Source: Vibrio ishigakensis (GTDB lineage: Bacteria > Pseudomonadota > Gammaproteobacteria > Enterobacterales > Vibrionaceae). From it: a stretch of 64,000 nt of DNA. Positions 51,088-61,265 of this stretch are shown piece after piece. Position 1 is the first letter of the stretch. Each line of letters starts with the position of its first letter. The notes beneath the pieces are model-generated. The model saw nothing but the letters and a program-made list of their open reading frames with translations, was not told the DNA's origin and did not search any database. The stretch covers positions 310,001 to 374,000 of the forward strand of contig NZ_AP024882.1 of NCBI RefSeq assembly GCF_024347675.1, in the 5' to 3' direction. A program made the position numbers and the translations under genes.

Positions 51088-52188
51088 ATGTCTAAGAAAG
51101 CAATATCAATAGTCCTGATACTGGTAATACTGATACTGGTATTCGTATTTGGATTTAACACATTTAAGAATCACATGATCGCCAAGAAACTAGGTGAATA
51201 TAAAAAGCCACCTGTCGCGATCACCACAGTTATCTCCAAGCAAGAAGACTGGACTAAAACAGTTAAGGCTATTGGTCAGGTTTCATCAAAACAATCCACC
51301 CAGGTAACAAGCCAGATTTCGGGTCAGGTAAAAGAGATCCTATTTAAATCAGGACAGCTGGTATCTGAAGGTGATGTGATTGTTCAGCTAGATGACTCTC
51401 TATTGCAGGCAAAATACAAAAACCAACTTGCTAAGGTGAAGCTCGCCAAGATTGAACTAAAGAGACAACTAAAGCTTCTTGCAAGCAACAGCACGGCGAG
51501 AAACTCGGTAGACAAAGCTCAAGCTCAGTACGACGCACAATCTGCATCCCTTAAATACATTGCCTCTGAAATTAACTTCATGAGCATCAAGGCTCCATTT
51601 TCAGGCAAATTGGGCATTCGTACTCTCAACGTGGGTGATTACATCAACCCAGGTTCTCTTATCGTTGACCTAGAAAGCATCAACGACAACTACATAGATA
51701 TCTCAGTATCAGAAGACTATCAGCCACTGCTGGCAGAAGGTCAAAAGGTCACTTTCAGCAATGACGCTTACCAAGGCAAAACCTTTAACGCGGTTGTGTC
51801 TGCTATTCAGCCTGCTTCGGATGAGCAGTCACACAACATCAATGTGCGCGCGAAGGTTCAAGGCGATGGTAACCAACTGGTTAGCGGCATGTATATCAAT
51901 GCTGAAATCGAACTAAACCAGACAGTTTCAATCATCCCTGTACCGAAAGTAGCTATCTCTTTCTCTCTTTATGGTGACAGCGTTTTCGTTGTGACTAACA
52001 AAGATGGCGAGCAAGTAGTAGAGCAAAAACTGGTTGAAGTAGGTCCTCGAAAGGATGACCAAGTGGGCATTCTATCTGGCCTAAAAGCCGGCGATGAGAT
52101 CGTTACCTCAAATCAACAGCAACTGAAAAAAGATACGGTAGTTAAGGTAAATAACGCTCGTCCTTTCTCAGCATCATTCAAGTCATAA
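51088..52188 (+). CDS. RND efflux periplasmic adaptor (membrane fusion protein)
   Basis: 366 residues. One N-terminal membrane anchor, ISIVLILVILILVFVFGF, has no lipobox. Barrel-sandwich lipoyl halves lie at QVSSKQSTQVTSQISGQVKEILFKSGQLVSEGDVI and FMSIKAPFSGKLGIR. A short alpha-hairpin is between them, and the beta-barrel and MP domains follow. It links the inner-membrane RND pump to an outer-membrane channel. It is the first gene of a three-gene unit, 12 bases before the RND permease. TolC is encoded 5 kb away, on the other strand. Confidence 0.9.
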   Translation: MSKKAISIVLILVILILVFVFGFNTFKNHMIAKKLGEYKKPPVAITTVISKQEDWTKTVKAIGQVSSKQSTQVTSQISGQVKEILFKSGQLVSEGDVIVQLDDSLLQAKYKNQLAKVKLAKIELKRQLKLLASNSTARNSVDKAQAQYDAQSASLKYIASEINFMSIKAPFSGKLGIRTLNVGDYINPGSLIVDLESINDNYIDISVSEDYQPLLAEGQKVTFSNDAYQGKTFNAVVSAIQPASDEQSHNINVRAKVQGDGNQLVSGMYINAEIELNQTVSIIPVPKVAISFSLYGDSVFVVTNKDGEQVVEQKLVEVGPRKDDQVGILSGLKAGDEIVTSNQQQLKKDTVVKVNNARPFSASFKS

Positions 52189-52200
52189 ATAGGCATATTC

Positions 52201-55200
52201 ATGAACTTCACTGATATATTCATCAAACGACCGGTTCTGGCGACCGTACTCAGCTTGGTACTGCTTGTACTGGGAATAAAGGCATTTACTGGCCTACAAG
52301 TACGTCAATATCCGCAGATTGAAACCGGTGTGATTACAGTCACCACCAACTACCCTGGCGCAAGCTCCACCAGCGTGCAAGGTTATGTTACTCAGCCACT
52401 GCAGGCGCAGATCGCACAAGCAGAAGGCATCGATTACATGACCTCTGAGAGTAGCCTAGGTAAATCCCTTATCACGGTAAACCTTAAGCTAGATTATCCG
52501 ACCGATAAGGCGCTGACAGAGATCCTATCGCTGGTGCAGCAAGTGAAATACCGACTGCCAGCAGGTACTCAAGACCCGAGCATCCTTAAGTCGACCTCAC
52601 AGTCACCTATCCTCTACGTGTCCTTCTCTTCTGACTCGCTTAAGACTCAGCAGATCTCAGACTACGTGAGTCGTGTGGTTAAGCCAACTTTCTCCACTGT
52701 AGATGGTGTATCTAAGATCGACTTGCTGGGTCAGAGTGACTTTGCAATGCGTATCTGGCTGAACCCAACCAAGATGGCAGCTTATGGCATCACTGCATCA
52801 GATGTACAAAACGCAATTAAAGGCAGCAACGCAGTAAGTGCTGCGGGTAAGCTAAAGGCCGATTACATCGAGATTGATATCAATGCGCACACAGACGCAG
52901 CCTCGGTTGAAGAGTTTAAAAACATTGTACTTAAGAGTGCTAATGGTCAGCTGATCCACCTTGAAGATGTGTCTAACATCGAGCTTGGCGCAAACACCTA
53001 CGACTCTCGCGTACTGTTTAATGGCGGCAGCTCAATTACGACTGCTATCAGCAACACCTCGACTTCAAACCCGCTGACTGTAGTAAAGGGTTTATATGAA
53101 GTGCTGCCATCAATTGTCGACAGCTTGCCACCAGGTATGAAAGCTGAGGTAGTGTATGATTCAACCAAGTTCATCAATAGCTCTATCGAAGAGGTAACTA
53201 AGACCCTAGTTGAAGCGGCAGTTATCGTTATCATCGTTATCCTAGCCTTCCTAGGCTCGATGCGCGCGATGATCATTCCGCTAGTAACTATCCCGCTATC
53301 GCTTATCGGCTCTATGTTCCTGATGATGGCGATGGGCTTTAGTATCAACCTATTGACCCTGCTAGCCATGGTATTGGCTATCTCGCTGGTAGTAGATGAC
53401 GCCATCGTTGTGGTAGAGAACACCTTCCGTCATTTGGAAGAAGGTGCATCGCCAATCGACGCGGCAATCAACAGTGCTCGTGAGATTGCTGGTCCAGTTA
53501 TCTCTATGACCATTACTCTAGCTGCGGTATACGCCCCGATCGGCTTTATGGGTGGCCTAACGGGCAAGCTATTTACTGAGTTTGCCTTTACTCTTGCTGG
53601 CTCGGTAATCATCTCTGGCTTTATCGCTCTAACGCTTACACCAATGATGACCTCTAAGATGCTGAACAAGCAGGTACTTGAGGGCGCACTGGTTAAGAAA
53701 ATCGACAAAGTTATTGCTGGTGTTACTCACAAGTACGAGAAGCTTCTTGCGATCGTTCTAAATAACCGACTGCTAGTTTGGCCTTTGGTTGCAACCTTCT
53801 TGGTGTCACTGGTATTTATGTTCACTCACACAGCGAGCGAACTGGCACCTCAAGAAGACCAAGGCGTAGTAATCATGATGGGCCAAGGCCCTTCACAGGC
53901 AAACACTGACTATATTGGCCACTTTACCAAGCCACTTGAAGATACTATCCGCAGCTATCCAGAAACTGAGATGTCTCTGATGGTTAATGGCTATCAAAAA
54001 GACTCTAAGTTCTTTGGTCTAGGCGTATTGAAGGATTGGGAATCTCGTGATGCATCAGCAAAAGAGATGATGACTCGCTTCCAGAAAGACACCGTGGATT
54101 TCCCTGGATTGCAAGTATTCACCATCTCTCCACCGGATCTGCCTGGCACCTCTCAGGGCCTGCCGTTCCAGATGGTCATCAAGACACCCACTGGTAGCTA
54201 TGAAGAGCTATACCAATATGCTGAGAAGCTAAAAGAGTATGCTGTTACTAGCGGTAAGTTTATCTATGTGCAGAACGATCTAGAGTTCAACAAGCCTCAG
54301 GTAGAGATCGCGGTAAACCGAGACAAAGCGGCTCTGATGAACGTGAATGCTCAAGAGGTAGGGAACGTACTGACTCGCTATGTGAGTGAAGGCTTTATCA
54401 ACTACTTCGCGTTAAATGAGCGTAGCTATCAGGTAATTACTCAAGTAGAACGTGCGGATCGCAGCTCTTGGAATGACATCAACAACTACTATGTGCGCTC
54501 AAACAACGGCAAGATGGTACCTCTGTCATCGCTGATTGATATTACCCAAAGCGTACAGCCATCAGCGGTGGACCAATTCCAACAGCTCAACAGCGCAACC
54601 ATCGAAGCTAAGATGATGCCTGGCGTGAGTATTGGTGAAGCCTATGAAGTGATGCAAAAAGGTGCCGAGCAGATCCTGCCTAGCTCTTACGCTATCGATT
54701 CATCAGGTCAGCTACGCCAATACGTGCAAGAAGGTGCATCTCTGGTTTCGACCTTTGCCCTAGCACTTATCATCATCTATCTAGTGTTGGCGGCTCAGTT
54801 CGAAAGCTTTAGAGACCCGCTGATAGTACTAACCAGTGTACCGCTTTCTATCTTTGGTGCCATGATCCCGCTGTATCTGGGTATCGATACGCTGAACATC
54901 TACACCGAGGTAGGTCTGGTAACCCTGATAGGCCTTATTAGTAAACACGGTATCTTGATTGTAGAGTTTGCCAACCAAATACAGCCTGAGTTTAACGGGG
55001 ACAAGATTGCAGCGGTTAAGAAAGCGGCAGCTGAGCGTCTTCGTCCGGTACTTATGACTACGGCAGCTATGGTAATCGGCGTTGTACCTCTACTAACAGC
55101 CGCTGGTGCGGGCGCACAGAGCCGTTTCTCTATCGGTCTAGTTATCACTGTAGGCATGACAGTAGGTACCCTATTTACGCTATTTGTTGTACCAACCGTG

Positions 55201-55245
55201 TACACCTTCCTAGCGGATAACCACGCCAAAGCACTAGAGGATTAA
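52201..55245 (+). CDS. RND multidrug efflux permease (HAE1 family)
   Basis: 1014 residues with 12 membrane helices and two large periplasmic loops, slightly shorter than AcrB (1049). The N-terminus FIKRPVLATVLSLVLLVLGIKA is typical. The proton relay Asp pair is in SLVVDDAIVVVENTFRH of TM4, with the matching Lys in LIGLISKHGILIVEFAN of TM10. The signature region GPVISMTITLAAVYAPIGFMGG is present. The substrate profile (drugs, bile acids, detergents) cannot be read from sequence. It is flanked by its adaptor and a MaoC gene and should pair with a TolC-type channel. Confidence 0.93.
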   Translation: MNFTDIFIKRPVLATVLSLVLLVLGIKAFTGLQVRQYPQIETGVITVTTNYPGASSTSVQGYVTQPLQAQIAQAEGIDYMTSESSLGKSLITVNLKLDYPTDKALTEILSLVQQVKYRLPAGTQDPSILKSTSQSPILYVSFSSDSLKTQQISDYVSRVVKPTFSTVDGVSKIDLLGQSDFAMRIWLNPTKMAAYGITASDVQNAIKGSNAVSAAGKLKADYIEIDINAHTDAASVEEFKNIVLKSANGQLIHLEDVSNIELGANTYDSRVLFNGGSSITTAISNTSTSNPLTVVKGLYEVLPSIVDSLPPGMKAEVVYDSTKFINSSIEEVTKTLVEAAVIVIIVILAFLGSMRAMIIPLVTIPLSLIGSMFLMMAMGFSINLLTLLAMVLAISLVVDDAIVVVENTFRHLEEGASPIDAAINSAREIAGPVISMTITLAAVYAPIGFMGGLTGKLFTEFAFTLAGSVIISGFIALTLTPMMTSKMLNKQVLEGALVKKIDKVIAGVTHKYEKLLAIVLNNRLLVWPLVATFLVSLVFMFTHTASELAPQEDQGVVIMMGQGPSQANTDYIGHFTKPLEDTIRSYPETEMSLMVNGYQKDSKFFGLGVLKDWESRDASAKEMMTRFQKDTVDFPGLQVFTISPPDLPGTSQGLPFQMVIKTPTGSYEELYQYAEKLKEYAVTSGKFIYVQNDLEFNKPQVEIAVNRDKAALMNVNAQEVGNVLTRYVSEGFINYFALNERSYQVITQVERADRSSWNDINNYYVRSNNGKMVPLSSLIDITQSVQPSAVDQFQQLNSATIEAKMMPGVSIGEAYEVMQKGAEQILPSSYAIDSSGQLRQYVQEGASLVSTFALALIIIYLVLAAQFESFRDPLIVLTSVPLSIFGAMIPLYLGIDTLNIYTEVGLVTLIGLISKHGILIVEFANQIQPEFNGDKIAAVKKAAAERLRPVLMTTAAMVIGVVPLLTAAGAGAQSRFSIGLVITVGMTVGTLFTLFVVPTVYTFLADNHAKALED

Positions 55246-55249
55246 TAGA

Positions 55250-55915
55250 ATGTTCAATCAACAGATCGCATCGCTAAAGTATTCTCAGTTCAATGCTGGA
55301 GTATCTACGCTACTGAAAGGTTATCGAGAAGAAAATGTAAATCACAGCTACTCACAGAGCCTATATCACTCTTGGAACAAGGTGTTTAATCAACCGGCGG
55401 TTAATGATGAGGTGGAATCACCGCAGCGCAACACAGTAGATATGAAGCCAGCGGCTAAAGCCTTATTTGACGAGCTCAAAGAGCAAATCGGTGAAGAAAT
55501 CTTTGTGGGTGAATGGTTCTCTGTGGACCAAGAGCGTATTAACGCCTTTGCTGAGATAACCCAAGACATGCAGTGGATCCACACGGATCCGCAGCGTGCT
55601 GAGCAGGAGTCTCCATTTAAGTCGACTATAGCGCACGGTTTTCTAACCATGGCCCTTCTGCCCAAGTTGACCGAGGCAGTGGATCCGGATAAGCCACAAT
55701 TTCCCACTGCAAAAGTAACGGTAAATATGGGCTTTAACAGTGTTCGCTTCCCATACCCTGTAAAGGTAGGAAGCAACATCCGAGGCAAGTGTAAATTGCT
55801 CAGCGTCACCCCAATCAAGAAAGGGTTAGAGATAACCCGTGAGATCAAGGTTGAGATTGAAGGCGTGCGCAGACCTGGCTGTGTGTCTGAGTCCGTGATT
55901 AGACTCTATTTCTAA
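55250..55915 (+). CDS. MaoC-family (R)-hydratase/dehydratase
   Basis: 221 residues. A 65-residue N-terminal region (QSLYHSWNKVFNQ) precedes a MaoC hot-dog domain (about residues 70-220). The hydratase motif is FAEITQDMQWIHTDPQRA, with catalytic Asp and His, and the active-site segment is IAHGFLTMALLP. This family hydrates 2-enoyl-CoA, commonly for PHA synthesis or lipid metabolism. The gene starts 4 bases after the RND permease stop, which is an unusual neighbourhood. The Asp/His pair is intact. Confidence 0.85.
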   Translation: MFNQQIASLKYSQFNAGVSTLLKGYREENVNHSYSQSLYHSWNKVFNQPAVNDEVESPQRNTVDMKPAAKALFDELKEQIGEEIFVGEWFSVDQERINAFAEITQDMQWIHTDPQRAEQESPFKSTIAHGFLTMALLPKLTEAVDPDKPQFPTAKVTVNMGFNSVRFPYPVKVGSNIRGKCKLLSVTPIKKGLEITREIKVEIEGVRRPGCVSESVIRLYF

Positions 55916-55921
55916 AGCGAC

Positions 55922-55945
55922 AACGGAGCTTAATTTAGCTCCGTT
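55922..55945. terminator. Convergent hairpin
   Basis: AACGGAGCT / AGCTCCGTT with a 6-base loop, directly after the MaoC stop and before the channel gene end. The U-tract is weak, so the ending may be only partial. Confidence 0.65.
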
Positions 55946-55949
55946 CAAA

Positions 55950-56600
55950 CTACCTTTTGCGTGCGCTCACTAGGCTCGAAACCACAACCGCCATATAGAA
56001 AACGCCGGTTATTCCTTGTAGGTAAACCACCACTTGAGCAAGAGGCGTATTGGGGCTGAAGTCCCCATAACCTAAGGTGGTTTGGGTAACGAAGCTAAAG
56101 TAGGTCACCACAGAGAAATGCTCTCCCCAGTGGTCCTGCGCAACTATGCCTTTGATGGCTTCAGGGTTGTAGATAATGAGCAGTAAATAAATGGCAGCCC
56201 AACCAAGTCCCATAACTAGAAACAGGGCAACAGAGCCGATGAGTTTGTTGTTGTCGACTTGATCAGAAAGCAATATCTGGTGCGCCGTAGCTTGAAACAC
56301 GCCAACGCAGAACGCCAGTATCAGCACCAACATGATAACACTCAGGTGAGTGTTGTCATAAAAGGAGTGAGCCAAGATAGCAATGGCCATCAACACACTC
56401 ACTCCAACAAGGTAGATATACCAGCCTCGAGCAAATTTCATGCTCGCGAGGCAAATAATAAAGCTATTTAGGATAAGAGGTTTAAGGAGGAAGTTTAGAT
56501 GCTCCCCTTCGACCTCTTTTGCCAATGCGCCCATCACAAAGATAAGGATGAGTGAGAGGGTGAAATAGATAAAGTTATTAGATTCGTTGATCGATGCCAT
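55950..56600 (-). CDS. Potassium channel-like membrane protein
   Basis: 216 residues with six hydrophobic helices; the last two enclose a pore loop with selectivity filter TTLGYGDFSP (TxxGYGD). This is the architecture of a small voltage-less potassium channel with four extra N-terminal helices, and it lacks cytoplasmic RCK domains. The start at 56600 is preferred, because GGAG lies 6 bases upstream; an upstream GTG would add six residues. The filter and helix pair are convincing, the physiological role less so. It is monocistronic. Confidence 0.85.
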   Translation of the reverse strand: MASINESNNFIYFTLSLILIFVMGALAKEVEGEHLNFLLKPLILNSFIICLASMKFARGWYIYLVGVSVLMAIAILAHSFYDNTHLSVIMLVLILAFCVGVFQATAHQILLSDQVDNNKLIGSVALFLVMGLGWAAIYLLLIIYNPEAIKGIVAQDHWGEHFSVVTYFSFVTQTTLGYGDFSPNTPLAQVVVYLQGITGVFYMAVVVSSLVSARKR

Positions 56601-56715
56601 GCGCGCTCCGGTCAGCACCTCTTGGGAAAACCTTGTTTATTTTCAAGAGATTAGTACTAAGAAAAGAAGACTTTGAATGCATGTTCAGAGTAGTCACAAA
56701 TAGACGAGGTTTCCA

Positions 56716-57933
56716 TTGTACAAGTCGTTTCTCTTTTTAATCGCTCTGCTGATGGTGGGTTGCTCGGGCACTCCCCATGATGCTGACACTCGAGTCAACG
56801 AATCTAACTATCTGAAGGTCGACATAGGTGTAGCTCAGGATGAAGACGATGAACCATTTCGTTTTTGGGGTGATCGCGTTCCAAAAAATCTAGCTCCGAC
56901 TAATACAGATGAAAGCCATACCTTTGATCAGACAAAGATAAACCAAATAAAGCAGCAACCCTTTGCTCCTCGGGTCATGGGTGAGCAATTTAATATCTTG
57001 GTGCTATCTGGCGGAGGTCCTCGTGGCGCCTTTGGTGCCGGTGTCTTGCTAGGCCTACGTGATAAAGGCGAGCTGCCTGAATACTCAATGATCACAGGAG
57101 TCAGCGCAGGTGCCTTGATAGCGCCATTTGTGTTTGCTGGCGGCGATAAGCTGGATCAGCTAAAAGAGGTAATGCTGGGCTTAGATGATGAATCTATGCT
57201 AGGTGGCACTAGCTTTTTCCATTTTTTATTCGGCGATGCGCTCTCTGGCGGCGAAAGCTTTTATCAGCTAGTGCAACAAACCTATGACGATGATTTTATA
57301 AAGCAAATTGCAGCCCAGTATCGCGCAGGCAAGCGCCTATTTATCGGCACTACCCATTTTGATTCCGGCAGACAGATGATCTGGAATCTAGGGCGAATTG
57401 CCAACAGTGATCTGCCAAACAAAAACGACCTGATACATCAGATACTGACCGCGAGCTCATCAATCCCAGGGGTATTTCCACCTCAGTTTATACCGGTTTA
57501 TTATCAGGGAACGCAGTTTGAAGAGATGCATGTAGATGGTGGACTTTCTAGTCAACTCTTCTTCGATCCTATAGGTTTTGACTATACTTCTTTCGTCAAA
57601 TCATTAGGTTATGCCGATGCACCGCGTGTTTACACCATTCGAAATGGTCGTGTACAAACCGAGTTTGAGTTTGTGGAAGATGACACCATCAGTCTCGCTG
57701 CACGAAGCGTTGATAATCTCATCATGGCTCAAACAAGAGGTGATATCGCTCGAGAGCTCTACATCACCCGCAAAATAGGCGCTGAATTCTATCTCACCTA
57801 TATTGATGATGATTTTGATAAAAAGCCTCCACAAGGCAAGGTATTCGACAAAGAGTATCTACAATTCCTGTATGAGTATGGCTATAACAAAGCACAACAA
57901 GACGATTTCTGGATAAAGGATTTGCCTCTATAA
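56716..57933 (+). CDS. Patatin-like phospholipase lipoprotein
   Basis: 405 residues. The type II signal peptide has lipobox VGC (MVGCSG, Cys16); the start is TTG, with GAGG 6 bases upstream. The patatin domain (about residues 95-330) has oxyanion loop LSGGGPRGAFGAGVL, Ser in GVSAGAL and Asp in MHVDGGLSSQ. Exported lipoprotein patatins act as acyl hydrolases at the envelope or in secretion. Residue +2 is Ser, suggesting outer-membrane sorting. A second, soluble patatin is at 21426-23048; the two are not close relatives by eye. An MFS gene follows 26 bases later. Confidence 0.87.
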   Translation: MYKSFLFLIALLMVGCSGTPHDADTRVNESNYLKVDIGVAQDEDDEPFRFWGDRVPKNLAPTNTDESHTFDQTKINQIKQQPFAPRVMGEQFNILVLSGGGPRGAFGAGVLLGLRDKGELPEYSMITGVSAGALIAPFVFAGGDKLDQLKEVMLGLDDESMLGGTSFFHFLFGDALSGGESFYQLVQQTYDDDFIKQIAAQYRAGKRLFIGTTHFDSGRQMIWNLGRIANSDLPNKNDLIHQILTASSSIPGVFPPQFIPVYYQGTQFEEMHVDGGLSSQLFFDPIGFDYTSFVKSLGYADAPRVYTIRNGRVQTEFEFVEDDTISLAARSVDNLIMAQTRGDIARELYITRKIGAEFYLTYIDDDFDKKPPQGKVFDKEYLQFLYEYGYNKAQQDDFWIKDLPL

Positions 57934-57959
57934 CGAGAAGTCCAAAAACAAGGAAGTTC

Positions 57960-59294
57960 ATGACGCTCAAAGAAATTCTAAACATACGTAATGTTCGCGG
58001 CTATCTGATCTTTAGAAGCAGTTACTTTGCGCGTTTTTACTATCCGGTATTCACCCTACTCTACCTAGATTACGGTCTGACCCTATCCCAGTTTGCCATG
58101 CTAAACGTGGTATGGGCGGCCACCATAGTAATTGCTGAGGTGCCCTCGGGTGCCTTTGCCGATACCTTGGGGCGTAAGAAACTGGTGGTGATGTCTTCCA
58201 TCATCATGTTTATCGAGATAGCCATGATTGCCTTCGTGCCCACAAGCAATATGCACTTGGTATTTGTGGTCTTCTTAGTCAATCGAGTGCTCAGTGGTTT
58301 GGCGATGGCGCTAGCCAGTGGCGCGGATGAGGCGCTGGCCTACGATACCTTGAAAGAACAAGGAAAAGAGGATGTGTGGCCACAGGTTTTGCAGATCCAA
58401 CTGCGTCTTGCTTCAAGTGTTGGCATCTTTGTCACCCTATTGGGTGCGGCGATGTACGACGTCGACTTTATGGGTAAGGTGTTCCAGTTCCTTGGATTTA
58501 CTGCTCCAGAAACCACCCAAGACATCATGCGAATTCCTGTCTACGCCACTCTATTGGTAGCATTGGTCGCCATTTATGCGGCCTTTAGTATGGAGGAAGA
58601 GAGCAAAACCAAAGCCACAACTGGGGGCAAGGCCGCGAGCAGTATTGAGAGCCTAAAGCTCACCATGAATACTGCAAAATGGGTGCTCTCAACACCCTAT
58701 GTTCTGTTTATTTTGCTCTACTACAGCTTATTCGAGCACACCTCTCGCATGTTCTTAACCATGAACAGCCAATACTATCGCGCTATCGAAATCCCGATCA
58801 TCTACATAGGCTTTATCGGCGCTGGGATAAGCGTATTCCAGATCATATTCGCTGGACGAAGTCGTCGATTAGCCGAAAGCATGGCGCCTAGAAAATTCAT
58901 TATGCTCATGGGTTTAGCCACTATAGTGACTTATTACTTAATAAGTCTTGGCTGGCCAATATTTGGCGTGATACCTGCGCTGATGCTCATCTTCATCATC
59001 ATGACCATGAATATTTTTATCAGCTATCACCTCAACAAACAGACCGAATCGCACAACAGGGCAACCGTGCTCAGCTTTAAGGGATTGATGTTTAATATGG
59101 GCTACGGGCTGATAGGTGTGCTGTATGCCTATTACTACAAACTGGTCTCGCAGGGCTACACCGAAGAAGAAATAGAGCAAGGCATCGATTTTCTCGCTTC
59201 GCTGTCGGCATTTACCTATTACTTTGCTTTCTTGTTCATCGTGATCAGCGCTCTGTTCTATTTCAAAGACAGAAAGCGATATTTTAAAACCTAA
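57960..59294 (+). CDS. MFS transporter
   Basis: 444-residue membrane protein with 12 helices. Motif A, GAFADTLGRKKLVVM, lies between TM2 and TM3. A short cytoplasmic linker rich in Glu/Lys (EEESKTKATTGGKAASS) separates the halves at about residues 215-231. The C-terminal sequence ends YFKDRKRYF. Its group resembles putative drug exporters. It lies 26 bases after the patatin gene, same strand, so co-transcription is possible. The substrate is unknown. Confidence 0.87.
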   Translation: MTLKEILNIRNVRGYLIFRSSYFARFYYPVFTLLYLDYGLTLSQFAMLNVVWAATIVIAEVPSGAFADTLGRKKLVVMSSIIMFIEIAMIAFVPTSNMHLVFVVFLVNRVLSGLAMALASGADEALAYDTLKEQGKEDVWPQVLQIQLRLASSVGIFVTLLGAAMYDVDFMGKVFQFLGFTAPETTQDIMRIPVYATLLVALVAIYAAFSMEEESKTKATTGGKAASSIESLKLTMNTAKWVLSTPYVLFILLYYSLFEHTSRMFLTMNSQYYRAIEIPIIYIGFIGAGISVFQIIFAGRSRRLAESMAPRKFIMLMGLATIVTYYLISLGWPIFGVIPALMLIFIIMTMNIFISYHLNKQTESHNRATVLSFKGLMFNMGYGLIGVLYAYYYKLVSQGYTEEEIEQGIDFLASLSAFTYYFAFLFIVISALFYFKDRKRYFKT

Positions 59295-59298
59295 GCTT

Positions 59299-59322
59299 GT
59301 TCGCCTAGAAATCAAGGCGAAC
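59299..59322 (+). terminator. Hairpin after MFS gene
   Basis: GTTCGCCT / AGGCGAAC with an 8-base loop, 4 bases after the MFS stop. It has no U-tract, so it may be a weak terminator or an mRNA-stability element. Confidence 0.45.
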
Positions 59323-59504
59323 ACGTGAGTGCGCAGATTTCGCACAATGCGATGTGTAATGTCCGCAAGTCGCCGTGAAATCTTCCCTGATGGCTCCAGC
59401 ACGGCTTCCATGCCGTTTAGGCTTGCTTCAGTTACACACAGCATTATGCTTAAAAAACGTTCACCATCTTACCCCGTCCTAGAAATAAGGTTTGTACCCC
59501 GTTC

Positions 59505-61265
59505 ATGAGTAGTAAAAACAATAAGAACCTCAGTATCCTTCTTAAGCTCACCACCTTTGTTGCTCCCTACAAATGGCGAGTAGCTGCAGCCTTGTTTGCG
59601 CTAGTGGCAACCGCCAGCCTAACCTTATCCGTGGGATATGGGGTACGCATCTTGATTGATGAAGGGTTTGCTCAGCAATCTCTGGTTGAGCTCACCAACG
59701 CAATCCAATTTATTGTTGGAATTACCTTATGCATCGCAATCGGCACCTTCTTTCGCTTCTATCTCGTTTCATCGGTAGGCGAGCGAGTCAGTGCTGATAT
59801 TCGGCTGGCGGTGTTTAACCATGTAATTTCCCTGCACCCTAGTTACTTCGAGACCAATAGCAGCGGCGATATTATGTCGCGCCTCACCACGGACACCACG
59901 CTGTTGCAAAGCATTATCGGCTCATCGTTTTCCATGGCGATGCGCAGCGCCCTGATGTGCATCGGCGCTATCATCATGTTGTTTGCCACCAACTTTAAGC
60001 TGACCCTGATTGTGCTCGCTTCTGTTCCTTTTGTACTTGTCCCTATCTTGGTTTACGGACGGCGTGTACGTGCCCTATCCCGCCAAAGCCAGGACTCTAT
60101 GGCAGATGTAGGTAGCTATGCTGGTGAAGCGATAGAACACATTAAAACGGTGCAAAGCTTCAGCTCTGAACAGTTTGAGAAGTCCGCCTTCGCAGTAGAG
60201 GTAGAAAAAGCGTTTGAGGTGGGCAGGCAACGGGTCAAACAGCGAGCAATCTTAATATCGGGCGTTATCGTAATCGTGTTCAGCGCCATCGCCGGCATGC
60301 TTTGGGTTGGAGGCAGTGATGTTATCAAGGGCGAGATGTCAGCGGGTAACCTTGGGGCATTTGTGTTCTATGCCATAATGGTGGCCTCTTCGATGGCAAC
60401 CATTTCAGAGGTGCTTGGTGAACTGCAAAGAGCTGCTGGCGCAACCGAGAGATTAGTGGAGATCCTGCAGGTAGAGAGCGATATCAGCGCACCAAGCAAT
60501 CATAAAGATATCGATACAAACATGCCCGCAGAGGTGGTATTCAAAGGGGTTGATTTCAACTATCCATCTAGGCCAAATCAACCAGCTATCAAAGGTTTAG
60601 ATCTAACCGCAGAACAAGGCAAGGTGTTAGCTCTGGTTGGCCCATCGGGTGCGGGTAAAACAACCCTATTCGAACTACTGCAACGCTTTTACGACCCTCA
60701 GCAGGGTCAGGTATTGTTTGCAGGAGAAGACGTTCGTCAGTTCGACCCAAAAGACCTTCGCAGGCAGATGGCCCTAGTCCCGCAACAGCCAGCCTTGTTC
60801 AGTCACGATGTGTTTCACAATATTCGTTACGGAAACCCTGAGGCGACCGATGAACAAGTTATTGAAGCGGCTAAAAAAGCCCATGCCCACGAGTTTATCG
60901 AAAAGCTGCCCGACGGCTATCATAGCTTTTTAGGGGAGCGTGGCGTGAGGCTCTCTGGTGGTCAGAAACAACGCATCGCCATTGCCCGCGCAATCTTGAA
61001 AGACCCTAAGATCCTACTTTTAGATGAGGCGACCAGTGCTCTGGATAGCGAGAGCGAACACCATGTCCAGCAAGCACTAGAGGCTTTAATGAAAGGACGC
61101 ACAACGCTGATCATTGCCCATCGTCTATCCACCATTCAGCATGCTGACAAGATTGCGGTGCTCGACGGAGGTGAGCTGGTCGATATTGGCAACCACCAAT
61201 CATTGATGCAAAGCTGTGAGCTCTATCAGCGATTAGTGGCATTGCAGTTTAAGCACCTAGATTAA
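59505..61265 (+). CDS. ABC-type exporter (fused membrane and ATP-binding domains)
   Basis: 586 residues of the type IV exporter half-molecule: six helices (about residues 15-320), then an ATPase. Walker A is VGPSGAGKTTLFE, the Q-loop ALVPQQPALFSHD, the signature LSGGQKQR, Walker B ILLLDEATSALD, and the switch IAHRLST. It resembles MsbA/LmrA-type multidrug or lipid flippases and would act as a homodimer. The start ATG lies beyond a 210-base gap after the MFS gene. Its stop overlaps the convergent TauE/SafE gene by 9 bases. Confidence 0.92.
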   Translation: MSSKNNKNLSILLKLTTFVAPYKWRVAAALFALVATASLTLSVGYGVRILIDEGFAQQSLVELTNAIQFIVGITLCIAIGTFFRFYLVSSVGERVSADIRLAVFNHVISLHPSYFETNSSGDIMSRLTTDTTLLQSIIGSSFSMAMRSALMCIGAIIMLFATNFKLTLIVLASVPFVLVPILVYGRRVRALSRQSQDSMADVGSYAGEAIEHIKTVQSFSSEQFEKSAFAVEVEKAFEVGRQRVKQRAILISGVIVIVFSAIAGMLWVGGSDVIKGEMSAGNLGAFVFYAIMVASSMATISEVLGELQRAAGATERLVEILQVESDISAPSNHKDIDTNMPAEVVFKGVDFNYPSRPNQPAIKGLDLTAEQGKVLALVGPSGAGKTTLFELLQRFYDPQQGQVLFAGEDVRQFDPKDLRRQMALVPQQPALFSHDVFHNIRYGNPEATDEQVIEAAKKAHAHEFIEKLPDGYHSFLGERGVRLSGGQKQRIAIARAILKDPKILLLDEATSALDSESEHHVQQALEALMKGRTTLIIAHRLSTIQHADKIAVLDGGELVDIGNHQSLMQSCELYQRLVALQFKHLD

